Shown piece by piece: positions 1 to 12,979 of a DNA stretch of 64,000 bases (position 1 is its first letter; the number at the start of each line of letters is the position of its first letter). The stretch is from NCBI RefSeq assembly GCF_901933205.1, contig NC_044574.1, positions 4,486,733 to 4,550,732 on the forward strand, in the 5' to 3' direction. The translations under genes and the position numbers were made by a program. A model generated the notes under the pieces. The model saw only the letters and a list, made by a program, of their open reading frames with translations. It was not told the DNA's origin and searched no databases. Source of the DNA: Camarhynchus parvulus (taxonomy: Eukaryota; Chordata; Aves; Passeriformes; Thraupidae).

Positions 1-2470
1 CATCATGAAAATATATTTGACTTGAAAGAATGTGTTTTTTTCAAGAAAAGCCTTTTAACATTTTCCAGGAGAGAACCAGCAGGAAACTGGAAATTATCTG
101 AATGATTTTCATGGCTGTTTCACACAAGTCTGATTTGTTCTGATGTGCTAGAAGTGAAGCTATGGGCTAAATAAGAAGCATCCTCCCCACACACTCAAAC
201 ACCAGCAAAATTTGGTAACTGGAGTGGGGATTTCTTACCTTGGAGTCTGGAAGAGGATTTGTAGGGCTGAGAACCTAAAGAGCAGCAGGCAAAGATGCTG
301 AGAAAGCTCAGAGGACCAGGACAGAGTTTTCAGCTGCTGTAGGCTGGGGCTTGACACAAAGGTTTTACACCCTGCAAAGAAACAGTAGAGTAACAAAAAT
401 CTGAAAGAAGCTTCCTCAGAGGTGTGAGAGAAATGCAAGGCATGGATCCAGTGAAATGGGCAGAGATTTCTTTTTGTCTTAAAACTATTTCCCTGAATAT
501 TGGATATAGATGGTAAATTAACCATATCATGTATCAGAAAAATGGGAGTTTTATCATGACATCCCTAAGGCAAAAAATACTTGGATTCCTTACTATGAGA
601 CTGGTGACAGAACTGTTGGGATGTAGTTGAATATCTTTTGAGATTTTGATATTTTAAAGGGCATAAACTCCTCTTTGAGATATTCAAAGTATTGACTTCT
701 AAAGCAAATCTCAGGTATAACAGAAATGAGATACAGTACAGACTATTTTGTCAGATTTCACAGCCTTTCTCATCTTTGTGGTTACATTTAGGACTGGGTA
801 GCATGTAATCCTTTCTTGATCTGAAACCCAAGTAAAGACTGCAGCAATTTTTCTTACTAAGAATCGAGTTCACCTGGAGATTTAGGATTTTTAAATTCTA
901 CGGCATTTATTGTGGTTATTATTACTGCTGTGCTTAAATCCTTCTGCTTTGATCAGGTACACACTGTATAAACATAATATATCATAAAGACAGTTCCTGA
1001 ATAACACAGATTGCAATGTGGCACAGGAAACAACAAATCATAAAAACCTAAAAGGGAAACAATGCTAATCAGAAGCTGCCCAGTCCCCAGTCTGGAGTGC
1101 TGAGCAGAAGAGAATCTTGTCTGAACCTTTCCTGTGGAAAAGATGCAAAATACTTTTATTCATGCCATGTAATGGATTTGTTTAATATGCTTACTCCATA
1201 AGGCTGGCAGTGTTTTAGCAGAAAGACTTGTGTTGGTCTTCAGTAGAAATAAAAGTGGAATTCACAGGCTGCATTTGCTGTAGGATATGGCTGCTTTGAA
1301 AGCACATCAGCAGCTGGAACAGAATTATTAAAGCACTGTTTACCAGTTTAAAGTGTGTTCAGGTGAAGCAGACACTTGAAGAACCCACAGGCAAGTCAAA
1401 CAGATAAACTTCCCAAATTTCACTACTCCTACCATATTCCCTTAATTTCAGTTAATTCCTCGGTTCTGTTGTTTTATGTGCATTTTATATATTTATTTAT
1501 TAGCTTGACTTACTTACACTGCATTTTTCTGTGCAAAGTCTATTATGCTCACATTTGAAACTGCTGAGTTACATTGATAAGGCCTGATTAAAACTCATCT
1601 TGAATTTTAATTTGATTAACTTGCAAATTTCTCATTTTCTGATCTACTGTTTATAACCCTTTTTAATTTCAGTTTGGGAAAAGGTCAATTACGAATTTTT
1701 AAAAGCCAAGAGCATTTTAAGAATATGTAGGAAAAGACTTCAGCTGATTGAAAGTGACATAAACAAGAAAAAAATGTAATGACACTTAAATATGTGTCAC
1801 ACCCCATTAAATGCATAATGTGGTCTTGAGAACCCCTAGAGCCAAATAATAGTTTAACTTGGAAATCATTATTCAAAGTGTCCATTTGATCTTCAAAAGT
1901 AATTATTCTAATTTTTAGGGTGTTTTTGGAGGGGAGCAGGAACTTTGTGCTTTGTTCATGCTCAGGCAGATCAGTACCAACCTGTCCAGTGCCTTTTTGC
2001 ATCTCTTCCAAGAGAAAATTGGAACACTAAATATCATTAAAGATACACTTGTTACAATTCACTTCAAATATATTGTCTTGTGTGTCATAGTTTATTTTAG
2101 TGTTGTGTTAATCTGAAATCCTCTGTTTCTGACAGAGGATGAGACTAGGGGAGACACAGCAATTCACTCTGCCTTTTCCCATAAATGTCACTTGTTTTAT
2201 TCTCCCTCAAAATTGAGATTTAACTCTCCTTTTTCAACTGGTGAATAATCACGACATCATAAATAGAAATTTTATCATCTTGAAAGTGCAAGAAGAGGCA
2301 TAAACATGCTGTGAATGTGCTTTTACCTGTCCTGACAGAAATCAAATGCCTACAGGATTTTGCTTGGTATCTTCAACTCCCATAAAAAGTAACTCGTGCT
2401 GTTGGGACCACTGGAAAGATCCATTTTGTATCTTCCTTTTTTTCACGCCCAACTCGTGTTCTTTCTCCAG
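1..2470 (+). other. CTNNA2: CTNNA2 intron (3' part) upstream of the first visible exon
   Basis: No coding exon is seen before 2471. The sequence is AT-rich intron with only short, unconvincing open frames on both strands. It ends in a usable 3' splice site: a T/C-rich tract (cttcctttttttcacg... ttctttctccag) directly before 2471. I see no recognisable interspersed repeat here. Confidence 0.75.
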
Positions 2471-2652
2471 GCTATCATGGCCCAGCTGCCCCAGGAGGAG
2501 AAGGCAAAGATTGCTGAGCAGGTGGAGATATTCCACCAAGAGAAGAGCAAGCTGGATGCAGAGGTGGCCAAGTGGGATGACAGTGGCAATGACATCATTG
2601 TGCTGGCCAAGCAGATGTGCATGATCATGATGGAAATGACAGATTTCACCAG
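2471..2652 (+). CDS. CTNNA2: CTNNA2 coding exon: start of actin-binding domain
   Basis: This 182-bp exon begins with GCT ATC ATG GCC (Ala-Ile-Met-Ala) after the acceptor ttctttctccag. It ends in ...TTC ACC AG before the donor gtaagg, splitting an Arg codon (phase 2). It encodes 60 residues, including QLPQEEKAKIAEQVEIFHQE and the alpha-catenin signature KWDDSGNDIIVLAKQMCMIM. In alphaE-catenin numbering it starts at about residue 671, so it supplies the first helices of the five-helix C-terminal actin-binding domain (VH3). The internal ATG is not a start codon, because the frame enters from an upstream exon outside the window. EEKAKIAEQVEIFHQE is the alphaN form rather than the alphaE form. The minus-strand open frame over the same bases is a shadow. 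Confidence 0.96.
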
Positions 2653-4929
2653 GTAAGGACAAAATAACCCCAGCTGAGCAGCTCAGATGGGCCACATCTT
2701 CCATTTTCTGCTTGATTTGTACCCTTTTGAGATGATTTGCCATGGTTTTGGGGATGCAAAGCCAAGGAGAGCTCATCATAGACACTGCCCTGGGTGTTTG
2801 TCCAAGTGGGATTAATGACATGAAGATTTTGTGCTATTTGCAAGTCTCTTTTATTTGCAGATCATTTTGTAAAGTTATTCTGTGACCTTACAGACACTCC
2901 AGTGACATTTCCTTTAGTACCCATCTAAGTGCATGTGCCTCTCTGAACTTTCAACATTTCAGCACAATTTGTGTCAATCAAAAATAATGGCAAAACTATT
3001 TATATCATTTAAACACTGAACTTCCTTCCAAAAAAAATCCCAAATGAAATGAAACTGGTTTGATCTAATGCTTCCTGGGAGTCTGTCAGTAATGATTTTT
3101 TTTGTTTTTGCTTTCATTTCTTTTCTCTATTGACATCTTATTCTTCTCTAATTGCAGAGGCCATTCATTAATGATACAATGTAAACAGAATTATTGTCTC
3201 TTATTATGGTCATGTTGTTAATCACATCAGGGAGAAAGGTTTACAAGATTCTTTGAATTCCAGATGCCTGTAGTAAATTAAATTTTGTTCAGTGTTTATT
3301 TTTTAAGTGGGTTCAAAAGTTTGAATGGTATTTATCAAAATGTGATTACACAAAACAGGATGAAAATCTTCCTGGTTTTATTTCAGGATTAAAATCAGAC
3401 ATCCATTTATTCATCTCTTTTGTGTTGCCCCATCCCTGGAACTGTTCAAGCTCGGTTGGTTGGGGCTTGCAGCAACTTGGGATAGTGGCCAGGGCTGGAA
3501 ATGGATGGAGAGGATATTTTACAGAATTCTGTGTTACTTATGTATTTGTATTGTCTTGGTGTCTCTGATCCTTCTGTCAACAAAAAATGAGGTGAAAACT
3601 GCCCAAACAGTGTCATTGTAGCATGGCAGGAAGCAATGATGTTCTAAAGCAACAGCCCAGAATATGCACAGTCTTTGCAACCTCCTGGACAGCCTTTGAT
3701 GCATTGACCATGAAATTGGAAGTTTGATAATTGTATTTTCTAGCATCAAAAGAACAAAACTAATTTGAGAATGAGATAAAGACTACTGACACATTTGAAG
3801 TAAATGAAAAAAATCAAAATGCACCTCTGTCTGCATCAGATTCAATAGCAAGTTGTTTAATGTATTCCATTAAAACAGAAACAAGCCTTTCACACCTTTT
3901 TGGTTGGCTGTAACCTCAGCAATAGAATAGAATAGAATAATTTTTCAAATGCATGGAGTTTGTGACAGTCAGAGCTGCTCATGTAATTAATGTAGAAGCA
4001 CATGAGGTCACCAGGAAGTATTTTTGCTGCAGTTTAAGTTCATCAGAAGTGGGATACTTGTATTTCATCTGCTTAAAGTGGTAATGAAAGTCTGGGAAGA
4101 AGATTAAAATGGAAATATGTTTCAGCATGTTATTCTTGCCATTATAGATTTTAAAAAATTCTAAAAATAATGCAGTGTTGTGCTTAGAAAAAATGCCTTT
4201 AATTAAAAAAAATGTTTGATCATATTGTCATTTTCCACATTAAATTAACTCACTTCCAGTTGTGACTTTCTCAAGAGCAGCAGCAATTTTATTGGTACAA
4301 ACAGGGTTAAAGTTTTGAGTCTGATGAAAACTCACAGAAGTCTGTAGAAGCCTTCCCACTTAATACATTTTGGTAGCTTTAATGACTAAAATCAGAATTT
4401 TGTACATTGCCTTAAAAATATGGTGAAAGATCAGGCCTAAAGCTAATTATACATGTTTTAAGTGTAACATTCAATGTGTTACACAATGATTATGCTTTAC
4501 CTCTCTTTATATTCCAACAAAAAATCTTCTAAAAAAAAAGTTTTCTAAAATGTGACATTCTTGCCTTAGACATGATGGGCTGAACATCTAGCACTGGCTT
4601 GGGAATCAGATCATTTTGAAATAGTTGTGTATTCCAGGAACAACATTGGCTTAATGAGCACTTAAAAATGCATATACTATTAAGTACAGCTCATGTGCTT
4701 GAAGGCACCATCAGACTAAATTGCCAGTGAGGCATTTTGTAGGGGAGAGGAAATACAGCAGAAAGATTTCTTAATCAAGCTGTACTATAAAGTACTTAAA
4801 AGGCAAAATTGTAATAAATTAAGAAGACATTTGTGTTACTATTTTAAAAATGAGCACTGAACAGGGTCACTAAAAGTGTTGCCTTTCGTGATTTATTGAG
4901 ATTGTGGGTAATTGTCTTGTGTTTCACAG
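2653..4929 (+). other. CTNNA2: CTNNA2 intron, 2,277 bp
   Basis: The donor is gtaagg and the acceptor is ttgtgtttcacag. The content is AT-rich, with a short (AATAG)n tract near 3923-3940 and A/T homopolymer runs. I see no exon-like segment and no recognisable transposon. Confidence 0.85.
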
Positions 4930-5035
4930 AGGGAAAGGCCCCCTGAAGAACACATCTGATGTCATTAATGCAGCCAAGAAGATTGCAGAGGCAGGATCCA
5001 GGATGGACAAACTGGCACGGGCAGTAGCTGATCAG
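4930..5035 (+). CDS. CTNNA2: CTNNA2 coding exon: actin-binding domain, second exon
   Basis: This 106-bp exon lies between the acceptor tttcacag and the donor gtaatc. Its first base completes the Arg codon left open by the previous exon (182 + 106 = 288 bp, a whole number of codons). It then reads GKGPLKNTSDVINAAKKIAE AGSRMDKLARAVADQ: 35 residues typical of alphaN-catenin, where alphaE has KLGRTIADH. In family terms this is the middle of the actin-binding helical bundle. The minus-strand open frame at 4844-5203 overlaps it and is a shadow. Confidence 0.95.
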
Positions 5036-7575
5036 GTAATCCCAAAATGAGCTGAAACACAATGTTACCAATATGGATGAGTTGCCTTCTGCAGGAAAAG
5101 TCTGTTTTGCCAGAAAATTACATGTTGAGAGTCTGGATCCTGATCTTCCCATTGGTTCTTCAGCATTTTGCTGAACAGAAAATTCATAAATGAGTTTCTC
5201 CAAAATTCAGAAATGCCTGACTTGTTCCCCAGCCCCACTTCTGGGCCTGATAGAATTAAAAAGAGATTCCTTCAGGTTGGAAAGGACCTGTGAGATCATC
5301 ACCTCCAAAATGACTTTGCTGTTCAAAAAGCAGTAGGGATTTGGATGCTTTGTTTCCCTTGCCAAGTGCCTAGGAATCTTTAGATCCTTTTGAGCTCGTT
5401 CTTCCAGCAATTTTCCCTTGATTTGGCTCTTTACTCTTTCAAGGTTCTCTGACTCCCTATTTTCTGGTTTGCCTCAGTGTGTTGTGCATGTTGTGGGGTC
5501 TGTGTCCTCACTTCTTTACCAAATTCATGTCACAGCTGGACAGATGACCTTGCTGTATATATATTTTCATATTTATCTATTCATCTGGAGAGCAAGAGGA
5601 GGCGTTGTATTAAAAGTCAAGAGCCAAATTTCAAATCCAGGTCCTACATAGCTAATTTAGGATTCAGACAAATTAAACTTCAATGTTTTTTCCCTTTGTA
5701 AATTTGCTATAGTTTCTTTCATTTCAATGACATCAAGACAAAATTTGCTGGAAGTAGGAACTGGTAACTTCCTTGCCTCTAGTCTTTCTCTTCAAAATAA
5801 GAATGTCATTTTCTTCTTCAATAAGAGTGTGATAATGTGTAGCACACCTTGCCATGGAATATGGGCCAGAGTGGCAAAAACCCCAAAGCTTCCATTTTTC
5901 TGTAGCCCCAGAAATGTTGGGTTTAGGTCTTCTTCAGCAGCGGCAAGCATTTTTCCTGTAATTAACCCATTCCAGTCCTTCAAATGTAGCATCTGTTCAT
6001 TTTAACACAAGAAAGAAGAAATCCATGTGTCAGCTGATGAAATTCCTGGTCTGCAGTGTTTGCAGAGGTGGAATATTTTAAAGAAAGAAACAGAAGGAGA
6101 CTTGTTATGCTTAGAGTGCCTTGACTTGACTCATATTTTAAATTTCAGAGGACCGTAACCCTAATAATAAGCAGTGAAATTATTTTGAGAATGAAGTATT
6201 TGTTTTAATGCTTGCACTTTAATGATATTTCACAGAACTCTGGGGACCCTCAAGCAATATAAACTTTTTGTGGACAGCTGCATTTTTAATTATTGTTCCA
6301 ATGAAAGAGCCCTTACATTTTTCTCACTCCAAGGTATTTATATTTAAAGCCTTGACAGCTCATCAGAAGTATTGCTTTAAATTCATTCCTTTCAGTTCAG
6401 AAACTTCAAGAACTGAGTAAATATTTTTATATTAAATTGGCATCAGCAGGGTGAAGAGGTCTTTTAGGGATTAATGCCTGAGAGGTGTGGCAACTGTCTG
6501 AGGAAGAGAGGCTCTATCCTGAAGATCCAGCTTTGTTTATTATTAGTTTTAAAGGGCAAGAAAAAAGCCAAGTGACTCCATTTGGGGTTATAGACAACAA
6601 TATTTCCAACTACTTCACCATGAGCACATTCCTTGCCAGCGTGAGCTGCTGGGGCCAGAGCAGTGATCTCAAGGTTGGAGATGTTGTTGACTCATGTGCC
6701 TTTAATTCTATCAGTTTATCTTGAAATGCTCTGATAATTTTTTTTAATTGAGCATAAACTTTGTAAAGTGATAAAAAGGCATATTTGGAATCTTTGTTCC
6801 CCAAGCTATGCAGGAACATTGTCAGTCAGACTTTGCTGGGTAGCCCCAAAGAGTATTTATTGGAGACATGCTGTTAGCAGTGGGCCCTTTTAGCTCTGTT
6901 TCATCAGAGTGAATTACTGAGGTCTGCTCTCCTGAGGCAAGACTTGGAATATTAACTACAAGGCTGTTGTTTGTTATGCTGTTGATATTGTGAGGGATGA
7001 TGCAGTTTCTATTAAGAGTCCCAGAGACTATGAATAAATTGTACTGGGGCCCTTTCTAGTTCTATTGATTGTGAAACCCTCACAGCATCCAGCACACCTA
7101 ATCTAATCCTCTGAATGTCTGCACAAATGCCAGGGGAGCTGCCAGGCACACAGGAGCTGGCATTGGAGTGGGGCCAACCACTCAGAACTGGGTTTATCTG
7201 GACATTAACTGGTCCATTCTGGATGTTAACTTGGATGTCCAGCAGGCAACCTGGAGTTTCAAGTTAAACCTGACATTTTGGGCGTTCAGTACAATTCCAT
7301 AAATAATTGCAGAGCACAATTTAGAATTACTATTTTCATAATGCTGATAAAGAGGTTTCTCATTTTTCAGAAAGGTAGAGTGCATCTTTAGGTTGCAATT
7401 CATAAACCTTGAGTTAAATGAACGGTAGAATTTGAGTTTTCAGATTTTATCTAGTACCTCATGTAAAGACAAAGCGGAATAGATCCTCCTAATACACACA
7501 CACCGACACTATCTGATTACCTGTCTCTAATCTCATGAATCAGCTCCATCTGATCAGTATTTGTGTTGTCTGCAG
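5036..7575 (+). other. CTNNA2: CTNNA2 intron, 2,540 bp
   Basis: The donor is gtaatc and the acceptor is gtgttgtctgcag. It holds a short CR1-like remnant at about 5252-5312 (annotated separately) and otherwise unremarkable AT-rich sequence. The small open frames at 5418-5701, 5727-6005 and 6485-6724 have no splice context and no recognisable protein sequence. Confidence 0.85.
5252..5312 (-). repeat. CR1 LINE 3'-tail remnant (old, short)
   Basis: The stretch ttcaggttggaaaggacc followed by tgagatcatcacctcc is the reverse complement of the conserved CR1 3' end (ggttggaaaggacctctgagatcat type). Only about 60 bp survives, so this is an ancient, heavily 5'-truncated copy. Confidence 0.6.
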
Positions 7576-7710
7576 TGCCCAGACTCAGCCTGCAAGCAGG
7601 ATCTGCTGGCCTACCTGCAGCGCATTGCCCTGTACTGCCACCAGCTCAATATCTGCAGCAAAGTGAAGGCAGAAGTTCAGAACCTGGGAGGAGAACTCAT
7701 TGTATCAGGG
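7576..7710 (+). CDS. CTNNA2: CTNNA2 coding exon: actin-contacting helix (H4)
   Basis: This 135-bp, 45-codon, phase 0-0 exon lies between the acceptor ttgtctgcag and the donor gtaagc. It encodes CPDSACKQDLLAYLQRIALY followed by CHQLNICSKVKAEVQNLGGE and LIVSG. Counting from Ala671, the exon spans alphaE positions 767-811. The known F-actin interface residues Leu785, Ile792 and Val796 are all conserved here (in LYCHQLNICSKV). The Cys-rich start (C767, C772) is also retained. The exon ends exactly where the two alphaN-catenin isoforms diverge: splicing to 35728 gives isoform I and splicing to 20238 gives isoform II. The final three residues, VSG, match the paralogue junction. Confidence 0.97.
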
Positions 7711-10700
7711 GTAAGCTGGGATCTGTGTTTAGCCATTTGTTTCCCATGTAGCACTTGAAAGGGAGAAGTTTTGATTGCAATAATGTACAAATCAAAAATC
7801 CACTGAATTATAAGCAAGGGTTTTTTTTTTTTTTTATTTTTTTAATTCTATCACCATTATTCCAGGCCTTACAATAACTTGTGTAGAGCAATTTGATTTT
7901 CCAATTACCCTTTGTTTATACTAACCTTGTAGAATCTTCATTCTTCCAAAAGAAAAGTAATTTCATAGCCTAAAAAGTCATTGCCAAGCTGCGAATATTA
8001 TAATTATTTGGAGCTTTTGTATATTTGCTCGTTATAAATCTTCTTTTCCTTTGTTAGTACTGGTAATTTCCTTCCTCTGTGCAGAAGCCAACTCTATGAA
8101 GTGCATATTGTTAAGATGGTGATGACTAATGGGATTCATTCACTCAGGTTCCAATGCACACTAGGTTTAGCAAAAGACTCTGGAAGGCCAGCAAAATACT
8201 TTAAATTTTGATGCATATGCTGTTTTCAAGTCCTATTGCAAGCACAGTGATTATATACTCTAATACCACCCAGTTATTTCAGTTGTTTTCAATGAACACT
8301 ACAACCTTTTGCAGAAATAAAGACAGGCAGCAGTAATATTATAAGCAATGAGTTTTTTACATTTTTAAAATGTTTCTTCCTTCTCCTATGTTGGCCTTTG
8401 AGCCTCTGGGAGTGTTCTAGAACCACAAAGAAGCATTGACTTCTCTTTGTGATTTTTTTTTTTTCTTTGACACTAGTTTAGCCCCATGACACTTTTGTTA
8501 TCCTCTAACTCAAGTACAGACCATATGTATGTAAATTTGTAACATATTCCACTCTCCTGAGTGGTTTCAAAACAACAGTGATCTGTGAGACCCAAGATGC
8601 TGAAAACAAATTGTTTCCAAAGATGGTTTTGAAAAAGCACCCTTTCATTGTTTAAGCCCAATCAAGTACGAAGATTATTAGAACAAAAAACTTGTGCCCT
8701 TCATTCCATCCATGAGATTCCCCAGTGGCATCACTGGCCTTCCTCAAACATATCAGAAGTCACAGAAAGTGTTCTCAGTCGCATAACATTTTTTTTTTTT
8801 TTTTTTGCAAAGCACTATAGAAGGTCTTAAACATTTGCCAGGCTTTCTTGGATCAGGCATTCTGAAGTCATATACACAATCCTAAAAGGAGCTGCTTAAA
8901 GGTTCCTGTATCTGTCCTGCAATTGGTCTTCACTTCTTGACGTATGTACGTATGTAACTTTAATGCCTTGATCTTCCCACAGCAATGAAAAATCCTCTTC
9001 CATTTTCCTGACAGCAGCGGCGTGATCTGTCCTTGTATCACTGACAGCTATGCTGCATCATAACTGCCATGATCTTTTCTTACCTCCTGCCATCTGGGTC
9101 CAGCCTTTCATACCCATTGAGTTGTCATGTTCATCTCTCTAAAACAACCCCCAAATCAGTGCTTCTCCTGGCTTGGCTTTTGTGGTTGTGTGTGTTTCTC
9201 TTTTGGAGTCTCTTTATTCAGTGTTTGTGGATGCTGAATAAGCCATTGTGAGCCTTGTGCATCTCCTCGTTCCTGGAACATCCCCATCCGTTGTGGAATT
9301 ATCAGTGGCCAAACTGCTTGAGTTCATCATTCCAGTCTGGCATTGTTGGCACCCGCTGCTTCCCAGGCTCCATCACCATTGTGTTTCTGTTTGGTGGGGT
9401 TTTCACAGTCAGTCTCAAAGGGCAAAATGAGCTTCAACCACGGAAATTATTTGGGTCTGTTCCAAAGACTCGGTAAAACCGAAAATGTGAAGATTGCCCA
9501 GCTTGCTTCTTCTGCTGGTGCTCTGAGCAGGAGGAGGTATAGTGAGTTGAACTCCTGCGCATCCCTTTGTGAGAGCATTATCTTGTGATCTGACATGCCC
9601 CAGTCAGTGCAGAGCTTTCCTGACAGTGTTTTCTGATCTTCAGGGTGCTGGGTACTGTATGCTCCTTTGCTATCCAGAGGTCTGGTATCCAACTGCACAT
9701 CCACATCTGCTTGTCTACTTGCTGCTTCTGCTTCCATCTTCTTCTTCATTCTCTCTTGGATAGCCAATTACAAATAAGCAGTATTTTATTTATACTAAAA
9801 TGAAATACCATTATTTGGCAACTTGCATACAGTACAATGTTAGAAGTACCATAGAAATCCAGAACTCAAGCTTCCCAACCTACGACTACAGAAGTAAACT
9901 TCTGTGATTGTGCTATATTATTGAAGTGTTTTGATGTAAATATCAAGCACCAGGACAGTTATTACAATATTGTGATTTACTACTGTTTTTACAAAGAACC
10001 ACAAGACAATTCAGAGCGATCCATAGATGACTTGCAATTCAGAACTATTATGGGGAGTAGGATCTCTGCTTGATTTTTTTCATTATTAAGAATATTAATC
10101 AATATTTATAAATGAAATGAATGTATGCATATGTATGTTTGAATCTTTGTGTGGGCGTATGCATAGTTATATATAAAGGAAAGAGACATAAAACCAATTA
10201 AAAGCTAAAAGACAGATGAAAGCCACCCTACAGTTCTTACAGTTTTGTTAGAGGAAAATATGTTGCAACAACTTCAAAAATACTGTGTACATAACATTTA
10301 ATGTGCCATATGTCTTTTGATGAAAGTTCTATTTCCTTTTTTTCCCCCCAAGATTCAGTAGTTCAGTATGGTTTACCTCTGAAAATAAGCATAAAGCTGA
10401 TCTTGTTTACTTTTTTCCTCTATAGATTGGTATGATTCTAGCATAGCATATGAAGGGTCCTTTTTGGCATCAATGACTTTGCTGCAAATAGGAAAACAGA
10501 TCAAAAAGTAAGAAAATGTCACAGTTCTGAATTGTGAATTATTTCAGTAAAGAACCCAGTGTTGTTTTCCCTTTTCTTCCTCCCATTCCTTTTCCCCTCT
10601 GCTCTTTTTTCTCCTTTGATCTTTCCCATCAGACTCCCTCCATGCAGATAGCAGAATCATTTTTACAGTTAAGTAAGACCTGGCACTTGGGAGTTAGCAC

Positions 10701-12979
10701 ACATCAGCTAATCCCACATTAATACAAAGAGTGCAAGGACAATTTAGACCTTCTGTTGACTCGGCCCTTTATGTTCCAAGGTGAGACTCTTAATTCCTGA
10801 TTCCAATGGAGTTTTGAAAAGTAAAATAAGGAAAAACCCTGGTACCATTTTTTCAGTGAGGAGCCCTGGAAACCCAAAAAAGATTGCAGGGAAGAAAATA
10901 AGCAAAAGTGGTGAGGAGGATGTTAGATAAAAGAAAAAACAAATTAATATCAAAAATTAAAAAATATTTTAAAAATATTTCTAACAGTGTAGATGATAGC
11001 CTTGTTCATAATGGAACTCTCTTTGACCTTGGTCCATAAACAGATTTACATTTCTGTAATTTTAGATTTCAGTATTCAATTTCTAGCTCCCCTCTGAGAA
11101 TAAACAACCTCCTTTAATGAAGTTACAGAGTAAAAGCACTTCAAAATAATTTGCTTTGTCTCTTGCTTTGGTTTATTTAAGGTAATGCATATTTGCTTCA
11201 TAATCACTTGCAGTATTGTATTGGAATGATTCCTCTGAGGTGCTGAGAGTACACAGTTCTCAGTGAAGTAAATCCCATTTACATATACTTAACTCTTGCT
11301 GATGGCCTTGCCTTTTTGTGGGAGCTACTTTTGTTCAGTTGCTTTTAATGATGTTTCTTATTTAGATAAAAAAAATTAGACTTCTAACTCTAGGGATGCT
11401 TTATTTTTCTAGCATTCCTGTCTGCCTCTTGTTAGCAAGAGAATGACAATAAAACAAATCTATGTATTCATTTCCTATCGTAGAATAAATATCCACTTGT
11501 TCTCTTTACTTCTGCTGAGAAGCTGATCAGCTCATTTACCAACTATCCATTTAGGCTTTGAGCTTGCATTTTTTAAAGTTCTTGTTTATGTTAGTAGATT
11601 TGCCACGGTTTTTCCTGTAGGATTAGACTGAGCAGAATTTAAGAAAATCCCTTATCCAAGGCAGCTCCTAATCATGTTCAGGTTTGATTTAGAGCCCTAC
11701 AGATAAAATCAGCTGTATTATCAGAAAATTTGCCAGAGTCTTAAACTTCTGAACCAGACAGATATGCAGTGTCATCCGGAGTAGCAGCCACGTGCCTTTG
11801 AACACTGTCCAAAAGTATGGAATCAGTAGCTAAAGCACATTCCAAACATACACTTCAGCTGCATACAGTTCCCAGTCATTTTCCAAGTCTTGTTTATCTT
11901 AACATAATAGGCTCAACTGTGATACCCAGAGAAGGATTCCTGTATTTTGTTGAAGATACCAGACAGTGTAGGTAAGATTGTGAGTTTATCAAGGAGTTCT
12001 TGCTTGGGGAATTGAACTGAGGAGTTTAGCAGGAACAGGAAGGGGAAAGGGCTGGAGCCATCCCATTAGTTTTAGGTGGGACATGATGAAAATTGACAAA
12101 ACACCTGGACTGTGAGGGTGGGTACATAAAAGGATGAACAAATACAGATACACTGCAAAATAATTACATGTTTATTTGTGATCAGTGATAAGAGTAAGAT
12201 AACCAGAAAGAGCCAGTCCTCATCAAATATGAATGAGCCTCATTATTTATCAGAGAATAACAGTAAGCATCCAGCAGTTCAGATGAGCTCACCAGCAGTT
12301 TCCCTATCAGTTCTGCCTATGGACCTTACATCTAATAAAAATGGCTTAAATATCCTAGTTTTCTTTTAATTAAGCCCGAATCACTCTAAACTACCTCATA
12401 CTGTAAAAGCAAGTTGTTATCGTGTGGGCAGTAAAGTATCAAGTTACTCCATATTAATGCTGTAGACTCCAAGAAAAGTCAGGTAGTTTGAAGTTCACTT
12501 GTTACTAAAAGTGAGCAAGGCCATTTTCATTGAATTTGGATGAAGAGCAGTTGCTTAAGAGCCGCTAATGGGGTGTTTCATTTCCCTGAAATAAAAAGCC
12601 TTTCTGGAGTATTTCCCTTTGTTTTAAAGTTGGCAATCAGAGAGAACTTTAGTATTGAAAATGCTTAAGGGAATGGGAAAAGTGTTGATTAGGATTTTGG
12701 TAAACAGACCAATTTCATACTCCTGAACCAGGCAGGAATTGAGGATTATATGAAAGAAAGGTTCCTGAAGGGAGAGTTGGTAAATTGACAAAACTGTTGG
12801 GTTCCTTCTTGTCAAGATTCTCAGGAGTGCAGAAGGGTTACTCAGCTAGTGACAAAATGAGTTTTGCTATAAATTTATCATAGAAATGGAACAACTGGCT
12901 CACATATCCTTGTGTCTAAGCTGTAGAGAAGAGGATAAGGAGCTGGCTGATTTCTCACACTCAGTGAGTTGTAGTGAAG

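Noticed and set aside
2342..2821. 159-codon minus-strand open frame over the CTNNA2 exon at 2471
   Set aside because: Antisense shadow of a real coding exon; the plus strand has the conserved protein and splice sites.
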